In this document: in pieces, positions 1-7,972 of the stretch
Layout: each line of letters starts with the position of its first letter
How positions within the stretch are numbered: position 1 is the first letter of the stretch
Assembly: GCA_018823835.1 (NCBI GenBank)
Contig: JAHJHT010000002.1
Span: 248,001 to 312,000 of the forward strand
DNA from: Alphaproteobacteria bacterium
Lineage (GTDB): Bacteria; Pseudomonadota; Alphaproteobacteria; Rhizobiales; Rhizobiaceae
DNA length: 64,000 nucleotides
Direction of reading: 5' to 3'
Made by a program: the position numbers and the translations under genes
Notes under the pieces: model-generated
The model's input: the letters and a program-made list of their open reading frames with translations, nothing else
Database searches by the model: none
What the model was told of the DNA's origin: nothing

Positions 1-1028
1 GTGACCTCACCCTCGCCCTCCAGGTTGGCCGGGCGGGTTTCGAGGCGCACGACATGCGGCTGCTGCAGCTGCAGCTCTGCCGAGTCTTCGCAGGTGATGA
101 CGCGCTCTTCGCGGTCGATGTAGTTGGTCAGGCAGTTCAGAAGCGTTGTCTTGCCCGAGCCGGTACCGCCGGAGATGACGATGTTGCAGCGGACGCGGCC
201 AATAATCTTCAGCACTTCGGCGCCTTGCGGCGATATCGCTCCGAACTTGACCAGCTGGTCGAGTGTCAGCTTGTCCTTCTTGAACTTACGAATGGTGAGC
301 GTGGCGCCGTCGATCGACAATGGAGGCGCGATGACGTTGACGCGCGAGCCGTCGGGCAGGCGCGCGTCGCAGATCGGGCTGGATTCGTCGACGCGACGGC
401 CGACCTGACTGACGATGCGCTGACAGATGTTCAGCAATTGCTGATTGTCGCGGAAACGGATGCCGGTCTGTTCGACCTTGCCGTTGACCTCGATGTAGAC
501 GTTCTTGGAGCCGTTCACCATAATGTCGGCGATGTCGTCGCGCGCCAGAAGCGGCTCGAGCGGCCCGTAACCCAGGACGTCGTTGCAGATGTCCTCAAGC
601 AGTTCTTCCTGCTCGGAGATCGTCATCGCGAAGTTCTTGATCGCGATGATATCGTTGACGATGTCGCGGATTTCCTCGCGCGCGCTGTCGGGATCGAGCT
701 TGGCGAGCTGCGAAAGATCGATCGTGTCGATCAGCGCCGAGAAGACCTGGCTCTTGGTGTCGTAGTAGCTGTCGCTACGCTCGCGCTGCAGCTTGCGCGG
801 CTCGGTGGCGATGGGCGGCGCCTCGACCACCTTTCGCGCCGGCGCGGCCGGCGGAGGCGGTGGCGTGGCGGCTGCCGTCTTTGGCGGAGCGGTGACTGTG
901 TCGACGTCGGCCGCGCCAGCGTGGGCTGGCGCAGGCGTTGCCGGCTTCTCGCTGACCTCGGGTGTGGCGGCTGGACGGAATTCGGGCGTCGCCCGCGAAC
1001 CGTCGTCTTTGCCTCTCTTACCAAACAT
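1..1028 (-). CDS. cpaF: Tad/Flp pilus assembly ATPase CpaF (TadA), 3' end outside window
   Basis: Cytoplasmic hexameric ATPase that powers Flp pilus assembly (type II/IV secretion ATPase superfamily). The first 342 codons are present and the gene runs off the window edge, so the C-terminal Walker B and His box are not visible. The N-terminal ~90 residues are a Pro/Ala-rich, poorly conserved extension. The N-terminal ATPase domain follows, then the Walker A loop GGTGSGKTT near residue 295 and the Asp-box region starting CEDSAEL. The ATG at 1028 lies 29 bases after the cpaE stop, in the conserved cpaE-cpaF order. Family assignment is secure; only the truncation limits it. Confidence 0.95.
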   Translation of the reverse strand, partial: MFGKRGKDDGSRATPEFRPAATPEVSEKPATPAPAHAGAADVDTVTAPPKTAAATPPPPPAAPARKVVEAPPIATEPRKLQRERSDSYYDTKSQVFSALIDTIDLSQLAKLDPDSAREEIRDIVNDIIAIKNFAMTISEQEELLEDICNDVLGYGPLEPLLARDDIADIMVNGSKNVYIEVNGKVEQTGIRFRDNQQLLNICQRIVSQVGRRVDESSPICDARLPDGSRVNVIAPPLSIDGATLTIRKFKKDKLTLDQLVKFGAISPQGAEVLKIIGRVRCNIVISGGTGSGKTTLLNCLTNYIDREERVITCEDSAELQLQQPHVVRLETRPANLEGEGEV

Positions 1029-1057
1029 GATCGCTTACCAATTCAGCTGTCGGACAA

Positions 1058-2338
1058 TCAGTTCTTTTTCAACTTCAGCTTGCCGAGAATATCGCCCAAG
1101 CCGGCCTTCTTCTTCGCCTTGATCTCGCTTCGACCGGTCAGGATGTGGGCCATCTCGTTGATGGTGTGAACCACCGAGTGGGCGGCATCCATCTCGCCGA
1201 GCATGCGTCCGTTGTTGGTGGCGTTGCCGAACAGCGCGGGATCGAAGGGGATCATCGCCATCGGTGTGATACCGAGCGGCTCGGAGAAATCGCTCGAGGC
1301 GATCTCGGGCCGCTTCGGCACGCCTGTCTGGTTGATGATCAGCTTGGGCGGCGCGTCGTTGGGGCGCAGCCGCTTCAGCATGTCGACCAGGTTCTTCGTG
1401 TTGCGCAGATTTGCCAGCTCCGGCGTTGCCGTGATGACGATCTCGTCGGCCTTCATCAGCGTCGCCTTGGTCCAACCGGTCCAGATGTGCGGCACATCGA
1501 GAACCAGCAGCGGAGCGCTGCGCTGCGCCGTATCGATGATCTGCGTGAAGGCGTCGGCGTCAAAGTCATAGACGCGCTCCAGCGTCGAGGGTGCGGACAG
1601 GAGCGAAAGGTGCTCGGAGCACTGCGCCAGCAGCCGGTCGAGATAGACCTCGTCGATCCGCTCGGGGGAGAATACCGCCTCGGCGATACCCTGGGCAGGG
1701 TCCTGGTCGAAGTTGATGTTGGCCGTGCCGAAGGCGAGATCGAGGTCGGCGACTACCACCTCTGAGTTGAAGAGCGTCGACATCGCCCAAGCAACATTGT
1801 GCGCGATCGTCGAGGAGCCGACGCCGCCCTTGGCGCCGACGAAGGCGATGGAGCGCCCGATCGGATCTGCATCCGGATCGACGAAGATGGTCGAGATGAC
1901 GCTGACCACGTCGGCCATCGAGATCGGCGCGACGACATATTCGGAAATGCCCGAGCGGATCAGTTCGCGGTAGAGACCGACATCGTTGTAATGACCAATG
2001 ACCACGACCTTGGTGCTCGGGTCGCAATACTCGGCGAGCTGGCCGAGCTGCTCAAGCAGCTGGCGCGGCTCGCTACGCGACTCAAGGACGATAAGGTTTG
2101 GCGTCGGCGCAGACTGGTAGAACTCGATCGCAGTCGCGACGCCACCCATGTGAACCTTCAGGTGAGCCTTCGACATGCGGCGGTCCTCGCCGGCCCGTTC
2201 GATCGGCTGGGCGACTCCGTCCGTTTCGCAGAAGGCCTGGACGGAGATGCGCGGGACAGGCCGCAGCGCCTGCATGGCTGCGACTTCCTGTTCCGCCGGT
2301 TCGCCGTCAACTGGGCTGTCATATGCCAGATTGGTCAT
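1058..2338 (-). CDS. cpaE: Pilus assembly protein CpaE (TadZ), MinD/ParA-like ATPase
   Basis: 426 residues. An atypical response-regulator receiver-like domain occupies roughly residues 60-160, followed by a ParA/MinD-type ATPase domain. The deviant Walker A is visible as AKGGVGSSTIAHN near residue 170, and a VVVADLDLAFG stretch follows. In Caulobacter CpaE localises the pilus machinery at the pole; here that role is inferred from family and position between cpaD and cpaF. The stop is 27 bases upstream of the cpaD start-side gap and the reading frame is uninterrupted. The tail is Lys-rich. Confidence 0.95.
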   Translation of the reverse strand: MTNLAYDSPVDGEPAEQEVAAMQALRPVPRISVQAFCETDGVAQPIERAGEDRRMSKAHLKVHMGGVATAIEFYQSAPTPNLIVLESRSEPRQLLEQLGQLAEYCDPSTKVVVIGHYNDVGLYRELIRSGISEYVVAPISMADVVSVISTIFVDPDADPIGRSIAFVGAKGGVGSSTIAHNVAWAMSTLFNSEVVVADLDLAFGTANINFDQDPAQGIAEAVFSPERIDEVYLDRLLAQCSEHLSLLSAPSTLERVYDFDADAFTQIIDTAQRSAPLLVLDVPHIWTGWTKATLMKADEIVITATPELANLRNTKNLVDMLKRLRPNDAPPKLIINQTGVPKRPEIASSDFSEPLGITPMAMIPFDPALFGNATNNGRMLGEMDAAHSVVHTINEMAHILTGRSEIKAKKKAGLGDILGKLKLKKN

Positions 2339-2365
2339 GTTGCCTTATCCCAAATTTAGCCCGTG

Positions 2366-3091
2366 TCAGTAGTCGATATTCGGCTCGAAACCTGCCGGCG
2401 CATCGCGGTAGTCGCCGATCACAGCATCGCGATTGTCGGCGTCGATTGGCGTCTGTTTACGTGGTCCGAGAAGATCCTCGGGATTGGCGACCTGCGCCGC
2501 GAGGTTGTTCTGGGTCGGGCAGCCGAAATTCGCGTAGTGCTTGTTGTCGCTGGTCTCGAGGATGTCCTTCGGCCAACGTCCGCATTTGTTGGTCTGCGAG
2601 CGCATCGATGCAAAGGAAACCCGTACGGGCGCTGACACTTCTTCCGGTCCCGCCTGATACGAAGCGTACATGATCCGGCTCGTCGGCACGCCGCTCGCTC
2701 CGGCGACGCTGGCGAAATCATGCGCGACATCGGCAGCCGCCACGGCGTTGGGCGAACCCATCGGCGAAATGATATTGAGCACCGGTGCTGCCGTCCGGTC
2801 GTAGCCGACCAGGAATCCCTCGAGCGAGTCCTTCTGCTGCCGCGATGCGCCGCGCTGCGACGCCGCCACCGGCAGATCAAGCGTCTGCTGCTGCTCGGCG
2901 ATAACGATCGGATGGTTGGTCCGATAATCGTCAGGCACGGCTCCGACGGTGATCGAGTCCCGCTTCTGCATGGCGCAGCCGGCGAGCAAGGCAACCGTGG
3001 CGATAGCCAGGATCGGCATGGCAGGCCGGAAGATCCGCCCGGCGCGAGCCGGTGCGGCGACTGACCTCAATTTGAACGCTGCATCAGACAT
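2366..3091 (-). CDS. cpaD: Pilus assembly lipoprotein CpaD
   Basis: 241 residues from the ATG at 3091. A longer start at 3130 would overlap cpaC by 23 bases and is less likely. A signal segment ends in the lipobox LLAGC (Cys near residue 39), so this is an outer-membrane lipoprotein of the CpaD/TadD-neighbour family that partners the CpaC secretin. The rest is the CpaD domain, with Cys residues near the C terminus (NKCGRWP and NFGCPTQNN) that could form a disulfide. It sits between cpaC and cpaE in the conserved order. Confidence 0.92.
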   Translation of the reverse strand: MSDAAFKLRSVAAPARAGRIFRPAMPILAIATVALLAGCAMQKRDSITVGAVPDDYRTNHPIVIAEQQQTLDLPVAASQRGASRQQKDSLEGFLVGYDRTAAPVLNIISPMGSPNAVAAADVAHDFASVAGASGVPTSRIMYASYQAGPEEVSAPVRVSFASMRSQTNKCGRWPKDILETSDNKHYANFGCPTQNNLAAQVANPEDLLGPRKQTPIDADNRDAVIGDYRDAPAGFEPNIDY

Positions 3092-3107
3092 GGCCTGAGA
3101 TCCCCGA

Positions 3108-4661
3108 TTACTTGTAGATGTAGCCGACAACGCCGTGATAGCGGCCGTTGGGCAGGTTGGTCTGCATGGTTCCGTAGACCCGGTTCACGCGGCCGAGGAA
3201 CATCGCGGCACCGTCGCTGGCGGGGTTGAAGTTATCGGTCGGCGCGGCGAGCTGATTGCGCGCCACCGGCCTCGCGATGTAGGGCGTCACGATGATCACC
3301 AGCTCGGTCTCGTTGCGGATGAAATCGCGGCTGCGGAACAGCGTTCCGAGCACCGGAAGCTTAGACAGGCCAGGGGTACCGTTGACGGCCTGCTTGACGT
3401 CGTCGCGCACCAGGCCGGCGATCATCATGGAGCCGCCGGAGGGAAGCTCGACAGTCGTGTCGGCAAGTCGCTTGCGAATGGACAGGGCCGTCATGCCGGG
3501 GCGCCGGTAGGTCGCGCCGCGCTGGCCGCCGCCTGACAGGGCGACCGAGGCCTCGTCGGTCGGCTCCGAAACGGAGGTGCGGATCTTCAGGCTGATGCGG
3601 CCGGGCGACAGGACGACTGGTTTGAACTCCAGGCCGATGCCGTACTCGATCTTCTCCACCTCGTAGGTGACCGACCCGTCATCGCCGGACTCCTGATTGG
3701 TGACCAGGTTGAACTCGCCGCCGACCCGGAAGGTCGCCTGCTGGCCCGAGACCGCCGTCAAGGTCGGCTCGGCAAGCGTCTTCATGACGCCGGCCTGTTC
3801 CATCGCGTTGAGGTATGCGTCGATGGCCGCCGTTCCGATGGAGGCCTGTGTTCCGCCGAGCGGCTTGCCGAGACCCGGCAAGCTCTCTGAGACCGCTCCC
3901 CAGCTGATACCGTTGGACGAGCCGTCGCCAATCATGTTGACGCCGAGCTGCTTCATGACGTTGCGGCTGACTTCGGCAACCGTCACTTTCAGCATCACCT
4001 GGTCTTCACCGATGATCTGGATCAGATTGACGATGCCGCTGACCTGACGCGTTGCGTCGGGGTTGTCGATGTCGACGCCGCCGCCATCGCTCGAGGCGGC
4101 TGCAGTCTGCGAATACTGGCCTGTCGTGGCTTCACCGCCGCGGACCAGCATGTTGGCGATCTGCGCGGCCCGGCTAGCGTCGAGCGGCGTGTCCACCGTG
4201 CCCGTCAGGACGACGTTGTCGTTGATCAGCTCGACCTTGACGTTGGAAGTCGGGATGAAGCGCTTGATGTTTTCCTCGACGCCGGCCGTATCGCGCTCGA
4301 CCGCGAGGTCGAGGCTGACGATCTGCTCACCGTTCGGGCCGAAGACGAAGATGTTGGTTTCGCCGACGCTCTTGCCGAACAGGTATATGCGGCGCGCCGT
4401 ACGGGTCACCGCGTCGGCGACTGCCGGGTTGGCGACCAGGATGTCGTAGGCATCGGCCGGCAGGTCAATGACGACCGACTTGTTGAGGCCAAGCTTGATG
4501 CGCTGCGACGCCGTCGTCTCACCGACACGGGCCTGACCCGCCGCACGGGCATCTGTAACGCTCTGAAGGCTCGTGCTGACCAGAAGCAGCCCAATCGCCG
4601 CAGCCATCACGGCTGTAACCTTTGCGCCCCTGGAGGCCGGCATAATCACCGTTGAATTCAT
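3108..4661 (-). CDS. cpaC: Flp pilus secretin CpaC (RcpA)
   Basis: 517 residues. An N-terminal signal segment (about residues 14-42) precedes a pilus-assembly N-terminal domain around 50-120, with the typical NPAVADAVT motif. A BON-like region follows (about 130-200), then the secretin channel domain (about 255-475), which includes LPVLGTLFRSRDF and ELVIIVTPYIARP near the end. It forms the outer-membrane pore for the Flp pilus. The start overlaps the cpaB stop by four bases (ATGA), indicating coupled translation. Confidence 0.96.
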   Translation of the reverse strand: MNSTVIMPASRGAKVTAVMAAAIGLLLVSTSLQSVTDARAAGQARVGETTASQRIKLGLNKSVVIDLPADAYDILVANPAVADAVTRTARRIYLFGKSVGETNIFVFGPNGEQIVSLDLAVERDTAGVEENIKRFIPTSNVKVELINDNVVLTGTVDTPLDASRAAQIANMLVRGGEATTGQYSQTAAASSDGGGVDIDNPDATRQVSGIVNLIQIIGEDQVMLKVTVAEVSRNVMKQLGVNMIGDGSSNGISWGAVSESLPGLGKPLGGTQASIGTAAIDAYLNAMEQAGVMKTLAEPTLTAVSGQQATFRVGGEFNLVTNQESGDDGSVTYEVEKIEYGIGLEFKPVVLSPGRISLKIRTSVSEPTDEASVALSGGGQRGATYRRPGMTALSIRKRLADTTVELPSGGSMMIAGLVRDDVKQAVNGTPGLSKLPVLGTLFRSRDFIRNETELVIIVTPYIARPVARNQLAAPTDNFNPASDGAAMFLGRVNRVYGTMQTNLPNGRYHGVVGYIYK

Positions 4662-5473
4662 TTCCTTGCCCCCACTTCGGAAACTTCGCCCTGCTTGATC
4701 AGGCGGACCGTGCCGCGCCTGCCGTTGCCGGAGACGAGATAATCGGCCTCGTCAGTCACGACTTCCTGAGTATCCACCAGGGGCCGCAAGGCCAGAGTGA
4801 GCCTGTCTGCCATCTGCTGTGCGACGGTGATGATCTCCGCCTGCTGCGGTGTCAGTTCCAATGTCGCGGTATCGCCAACCTTGACGCGCCGGCCCTCCTC
4901 GTCCTCCTGGATGGCCTGGTCGATCGCCAGTACCCGGATGTTCTTGAGGATGGTTTCGGTGACGAACCCACCGGTGGTCGTGGCGGTGTCGGAACGCCGC
5001 GTCATGATCACGTCGACATAGTCGTTGGGGAGAATGAAGCCGCCGGCCGAAGTGTCGGCGGCGATCTGCGTGGCGACTGCGCGACTGCCCGAGGGCAGGA
5101 TCGACGACATGAAGCTCTGGCCTTCGCCGATCAGCTTGGACCTGCGCAACGGCTCACCGGCATACATTGCCACCCGGGCGACCGAGCCCTTGTACTTGGC
5201 AAGCGCCTCGGGATCACTGTCGCGGGTGATAAAGTTGGCGTTGATGCCGTCGGAAGGCCAAGATTGCCACTCGAGCTGGTCGCCCACCGTAGCGCCCATC
5301 GGCACATCGCCGCCCAGCACCAGCACATCGGTCAGGTCGATGGCCGGCCCCTGGGGGCCCTGCTCGACGATGACCTGCGGCGGCGGAGCCGCCATCATGT
5401 TCTTGGCAACGTAACCTGCGCCGCCTGCCGCAGCGACTGCTACGCCCAGAATTATAAGTCGGGATGCTGCCAT
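4658..5473 (-). CDS. cpaB: Flp pilus assembly protein CpaB (RcpC)
   Basis: 271 residues from the ATG at 5473, which has an AGGA Shine-Dalgarno four to eight bases upstream; the frame stays open to 5530 but that extension has no signal-like N terminus. One N-terminal membrane segment (MAASRLIILGVAVAAAGG) is followed by a SAF/RcpC domain around residues 45-110 that also resembles antifreeze-like and flagellar FlgA chaperones, then the RcpC C-terminal region. It is a periplasmic partner of the CpaC secretin. It is probably the first gene of the cpaBCDEF run. Confidence 0.94.
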   Translation of the reverse strand: MAASRLIILGVAVAAAGGAGYVAKNMMAAPPPQVIVEQGPQGPAIDLTDVLVLGGDVPMGATVGDQLEWQSWPSDGINANFITRDSDPEALAKYKGSVARVAMYAGEPLRRSKLIGEGQSFMSSILPSGSRAVATQIAADTSAGGFILPNDYVDVIMTRRSDTATTTGGFVTETILKNIRVLAIDQAIQEDEEGRRVKVGDTATLELTPQQAEIITVAQQMADRLTLALRPLVDTQEVVTDEADYLVSGNGRRGTVRLIKQGEVSEVGARK

Positions 5474-5533
5474 TTGTCCTAACCTCGTACGTGGCAAACC
5501 ACCTAGCCAGCCCGGAACATGCAGCCCCAATCG

Positions 5534-5548
5534 TCAAATTAGGGTTAA
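5534..5548. promoter_or_regulatory. CtrA-box-like site upstream of cpaB
   Basis: Read on the minus strand this is TTAA-N7-TTGA, 7 of 8 positions of the CtrA consensus TTAA-N7-TTAA, and it lies about 60 bases upstream of the cpaB ATG. Four similar sites occur in the same locus. Assignment is by motif only. Confidence 0.35.
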
Positions 5549-5634
5549 CGCAATGCTTATAATCGTGATTAATATTCCGTTGCGGCCAGTCGATTGAGAG
5601 TTAATGGAAGGCAGCGCGGCAGATCGCCGTAGTT

Positions 5635-6156
5635 CTATTGTGCGGCGAGCTGCGCCAGAGCCCAGATCATCAGAGGCGAAGAGGGATACGCAACCAGACC
5701 GCCGATCCCCAGCGCGATTCCGTAAGGCACTCCGCCCTCTCCATCTGCCAGGTTTCGAAGGAACATGTTGCGGCTGGTATAGGTCGCCAGCACGGATCCC
5801 CGGAAACTGAGGATGGCAATCGTCAGCACGCCGCCGGCGAAGGCCGAGATTACCAGATATTCGAGAAGGTGGATGTTGAAGCCCATCCAGACGGCCGAAG
5901 CACTCACGAGCTTGGCGTCGCCGCCACCCATGCCGCCTGCGGCGAACATGCCGAATGTCACTACGAGCACAAGGGCACCGGCGGCGAAATGCCAGCCATA
6001 CGTGGCCCAGTCCATGCCGGTGAGCGGCGCAACGACCGCGAACACACCGAGGAGCAGCAGTGGCACGCGGTTGGCGATGGTCATCGACAGCGTGTCGGAC
6101 ACGGCCGCAAATACCATGCAAAATGGAAAGACGACGAAAATCAGAGCTTCGAGCAT
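5635..6156 (-). CDS. cpaA: Prepilin peptidase CpaA (TadV)
   Basis: 173 residues, almost wholly membrane-embedded with four to five hydrophobic segments. The two aspartates of the aspartyl prepilin peptidase (A24) family are visible: Asp21 in the VSDTLSM segment and Asp80 in the GxGD-type motif GGGDAKL. It cleaves the leader of the Flp pilin and probably of the TadE-like pseudopilins nearby. Compared with PilD it lacks the N-terminal methylase domain, as is normal for the TadV class. It lies between flp and cpaB but is separated from cpaB by a 160-base gap, so it may have its own promoter. Confidence 0.95.
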   Translation of the reverse strand: MLEALIFVVFPFCMVFAAVSDTLSMTIANRVPLLLLGVFAVVAPLTGMDWATYGWHFAAGALVLVVTFGMFAAGGMGGGDAKLVSASAVWMGFNIHLLEYLVISAFAGGVLTIAILSFRGSVLATYTSRNMFLRNLADGEGGVPYGIALGIGGLVAYPSSPLMIWALAQLAAQ

Positions 6157-6207
6157 GACAAGGTTTCCACGTTGCAGACCTTGGGTCGAAATCTAGCCGC
6201 TACGGCG

Positions 6208-6222
6208 TTAATTGCGCGTGAA
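6208..6222. promoter_or_regulatory. CtrA-box-like site upstream of cpaA
   Basis: TTAA-N7-TGAA on the plus strand, 7 of 8 positions of the CtrA consensus, about 50 bases upstream of the cpaA ATG at 6156 and just downstream of the flp terminator. Motif evidence only. Confidence 0.3.
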
Positions 6223-6248
6223 GGACTTTCGTCGACTTGCGACGGAGC

Positions 6249-6277
6249 AAAAAAAAGGCCGCCCCGAGAGGGCGGCC
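6249..6277 (-). terminator. Intrinsic terminator of flp
   Basis: Perfect 8-bp GC-rich stem (arms 6257-6264 and 6270-6277, five-base loop). On the minus strand it is followed by eight consecutive U residues (the A run 6249-6256). It sits 34 bases after the flp stop and should make most flp transcripts monocistronic, as suits a highly expressed pilin. Part of the transcription may read on into cpaA. Confidence 0.9.
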
Positions 6278-6310
6278 CTTTTACGCTGCCGGGACGAACC
6301 CGGCCGTGTC

Positions 6311-6484
6311 TTAGTTGGTCGAGTTCAGCTTGGTAGCGATGCTGCTGAACTTGCTGTCGAGCGAGTTGCCGACGGCGCCGGCGCCAACCATGATGGCCAG
6401 AGCGATAAGAGCGGCGATAAGACCATACTCGATGGCGGTCGCGCCGGATTCGTCCTTGATGAAACGTGCGAAAATGTTCGTCAT
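6311..6484 (-). CDS. flp: Flp/Fap-type major pilin
   Basis: 57 residues from the ATG at 6484, which has a strong AGGAG seven bases upstream; the longer open frame to 6553 adds an unrelated N terminus and is rejected. The short basic leader (MTNIFARFIKDESG) leads to the Flp motif ATAIEYGLIAALIALAI, with the Glu-Tyr pair typical of Flp pilins and a Gly cleavage site just before. A single hydrophobic helix and a Ser/Asn-rich tail follow. It is the major subunit of the Tad pilus. A strong terminator lies immediately downstream. Confidence 0.95.
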   Translation of the reverse strand: MTNIFARFIKDESGATAIEYGLIAALIALAIMVGAGAVGNSLDSKFSSIATKLNSTN

Positions 6485-6629
6485 TTGAGAACTCCTACTC
6501 CGTGTTACAGCACTTCCGTCAACTTCTGTGACTGGTTGATCGGATACCGGCAATCTAGGGAGAAGCTCTTTCGATCGACTTAAGAAACAGCCTTACCGAA
6601 TCCTTTCAACTGGCGAAGGTCCAGGGTGG

Positions 6630-6644
6630 TTAACCTCCACCTAA
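6630..6644. promoter_or_regulatory. CtrA-box-like site upstream of flp
   Basis: TTAA-N7-CTAA, 7 of 8 positions of the CtrA consensus and followed by C as in the extended box. It lies about 145 bases upstream of the flp ATG. Caulobacter pilA is a known CtrA target, which makes this the most plausible site by analogy. Confidence 0.35.
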
Positions 6645-6762
6645 CCCGCAGCCTGCCGCACACTGACGGCCTCCAGGCCATGCCGGAGGAGCACATGCGC
6701 GAGGCACGTTATAATAGGCGGGCGGGAAAGACGCAGTTGAAGCCGTGATGAGACCCGCGGGC

Positions 6763-6777
6763 TTAACTGTTGGTTCA
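6763..6777. promoter_or_regulatory. CtrA-box-like site upstream of the secretin-N-domain gene
   Basis: TTAA-N7-TTCA, 7 of 8 positions of the CtrA consensus, 50 bases upstream of the ATG at 6827, about where an activator contacting the promoter would lie. Motif evidence only. Confidence 0.35.
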
Positions 6778-6826
6778 CCAATATCCTTCATCTTCTGTTG
6801 AACATGTCCCCGTCTGGAGAGCCAAA

Positions 6827-7246
6827 ATGGCGAAACTTTCCCTGCACATTGGCCTCGGCGCGCTTCTTGCCGCGTCGATTTCGGCAGTGCCTGCGCTAGC
6901 CGCCGGTATCGAAGTGACAATGAACCAGGCCAAGATCGTCAAGCTGGCGCGCGACGCCGACACCATCATCGTCGGCAATCCCGAGATCGCCGACGCGTCG
7001 GTGCAGGACGCCTCGACAGTGATCCTGACCGGCAAGGGCTTTGGGGTGACCAACGTTGTCGTTCTCGATGACCAGGGGACGCCCATCATCGACGAGCAGA
7101 TCACCGTGACGCGGTCCACCGCATCCTCGGTGCGCATCTACAGGCGCTCGGAAGTCCAGACGCTCTCTTGCACGCCCTATTGCGAAAGCTCCTACAAGAC
7201 GGATGCCGAACGCACCTCCGAAGCAGAGATGAGCGCCGGCCAATAG
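6827..7246 (+). CDS. Exported pilus-assembly N-terminal-domain protein (CpaC N-domain homologue without secretin domain)
   Basis: 139 residues from the ATG at 6827 (GGAGA six bases upstream). The N terminus is a clear signal peptide ending near ALAAG (residue ~25). The body matches the pilus-formation N-terminal domain also seen at the start of CpaC: compare NPEIADASV here with NPAVADAVT in CpaC. The secretin channel is absent. The last 40 residues are hydrophilic with a Cys pair (LSCTPYC) that could form a disulfide. It lies divergent from flp and upstream of two TadE-like genes, so a role at the periplasmic face of the Tad machine is likely but not demonstrated. Confidence 0.8.
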   Translation: MAKLSLHIGLGALLAASISAVPALAAGIEVTMNQAKIVKLARDADTIIVGNPEIADASVQDASTVILTGKGFGVTNVVVLDDQGTPIIDEQITVTRSTASSVRIYRRSEVQTLSCTPYCESSYKTDAERTSEAEMSAGQ

Positions 7247-7283
7247 CCGCCGGCGCCGCTCCCAGGCAAAGTCGCCGACTTCG

Positions 7284-7298
7284 TTAACGGTTCATCAA
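7284..7298. promoter_or_regulatory. CtrA-box-like site upstream of the first TadE-like gene
   Basis: TTAA-N7-TCAA, 7 of 8 positions of the CtrA consensus, about 100 bases upstream of the ATG at 7397. Motif evidence only. Confidence 0.3.
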
Positions 7299-7396
7299 AA
7301 CCAACGCGAAAATTGCGACTGTCATCCAAACCGGACTTCAACCGGTTTCCTCTAAGGTTTCCGAGATAACCGCACCAAGAGCGGCAGGAAACCGAC

Positions 7397-7963
7397 ATGA
7401 CCAAACCAAATCATACGCAAGCTTCGTCCCGGCGTCCCGGGCTGGCAGGCCTATTTCTCCGCAATCGCAGCGGAAGCACCGTGGTCGAGTTCTCGCTCCT
7501 CGCACTGCCCTTCGCAGCGCTGGTTTTCGCGATTCTGGAGAGCTGCATTTCCTTCGCCGGTCAACAGGTGATGTCCAACATCACCGACGACATCGCCAGG
7601 CAGATACGTACCGGCCAGCTGAAGCCCGCTGACCTGACGCAGGCCACGCTCAAGAAGATGATCTGCGACGAGCTCGAGATCATGGTGGCAAAGGACTGCC
7701 CCGGCCTCGAGGTCGACCTGCGCGAATTCCCGACCTTCGCGGCGGCGGCGGCGGTTCGCATCCGGATCACTGCCGACAAGGACCTGAACACGTCGGACTT
7801 CGCGGTAACGCCGGGTCTTTCGATGTCCAAGAACATGCTTCGCGTCTTCTACAAATGGCCAGTCATCACCGACTTCATGAGCAAACTCATGTCGAACCTG
7901 AAGGACGGCAAGACGCTGCATTTCGCGACCGTCACCTGGCAGAACGAACCGTTCGACGACTGA
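7397..7963 (+). CDS. tadE: TadE-like pseudopilin
   Basis: 188 residues. A short basic N terminus precedes the TadE-type motif GSTVVEFSLLALPFAALVFAILE (residues about 27-49), a prepilin-like site with the conserved Glu at +5 and a single membrane helix. The rest is a periplasmic domain without a recognised fold. TadE/TadF pseudopilins are processed by the TadV/CpaA peptidase and help initiate Flp pili. It is followed after nine bases by a second protein of the same kind. The gene symbol is by family, not by proven equivalence. Confidence 0.85.
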   Translation: MTKPNHTQASSRRPGLAGLFLRNRSGSTVVEFSLLALPFAALVFAILESCISFAGQQVMSNITDDIARQIRTGQLKPADLTQATLKKMICDELEIMVAKDCPGLEVDLREFPTFAAAAAVRIRITADKDLNTSDFAVTPGLSMSKNMLRVFYKWPVITDFMSKLMSNLKDGKTLHFATVTWQNEPFDD

Positions 7964-7972
7964 CACCAGTCA

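Larger units (their letters stand above)
6485..6826. other. Divergent intergenic region between flp and the secretin-N-domain gene
   Basis: 342 bases without a convincing gene. It must hold the promoters for flp (minus) and for the gene starting at 6827 (plus). Two CtrA-box-like sites fall here. No hairpin with a T tract and no tRNA-like fold were seen. Confidence 0.7.
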
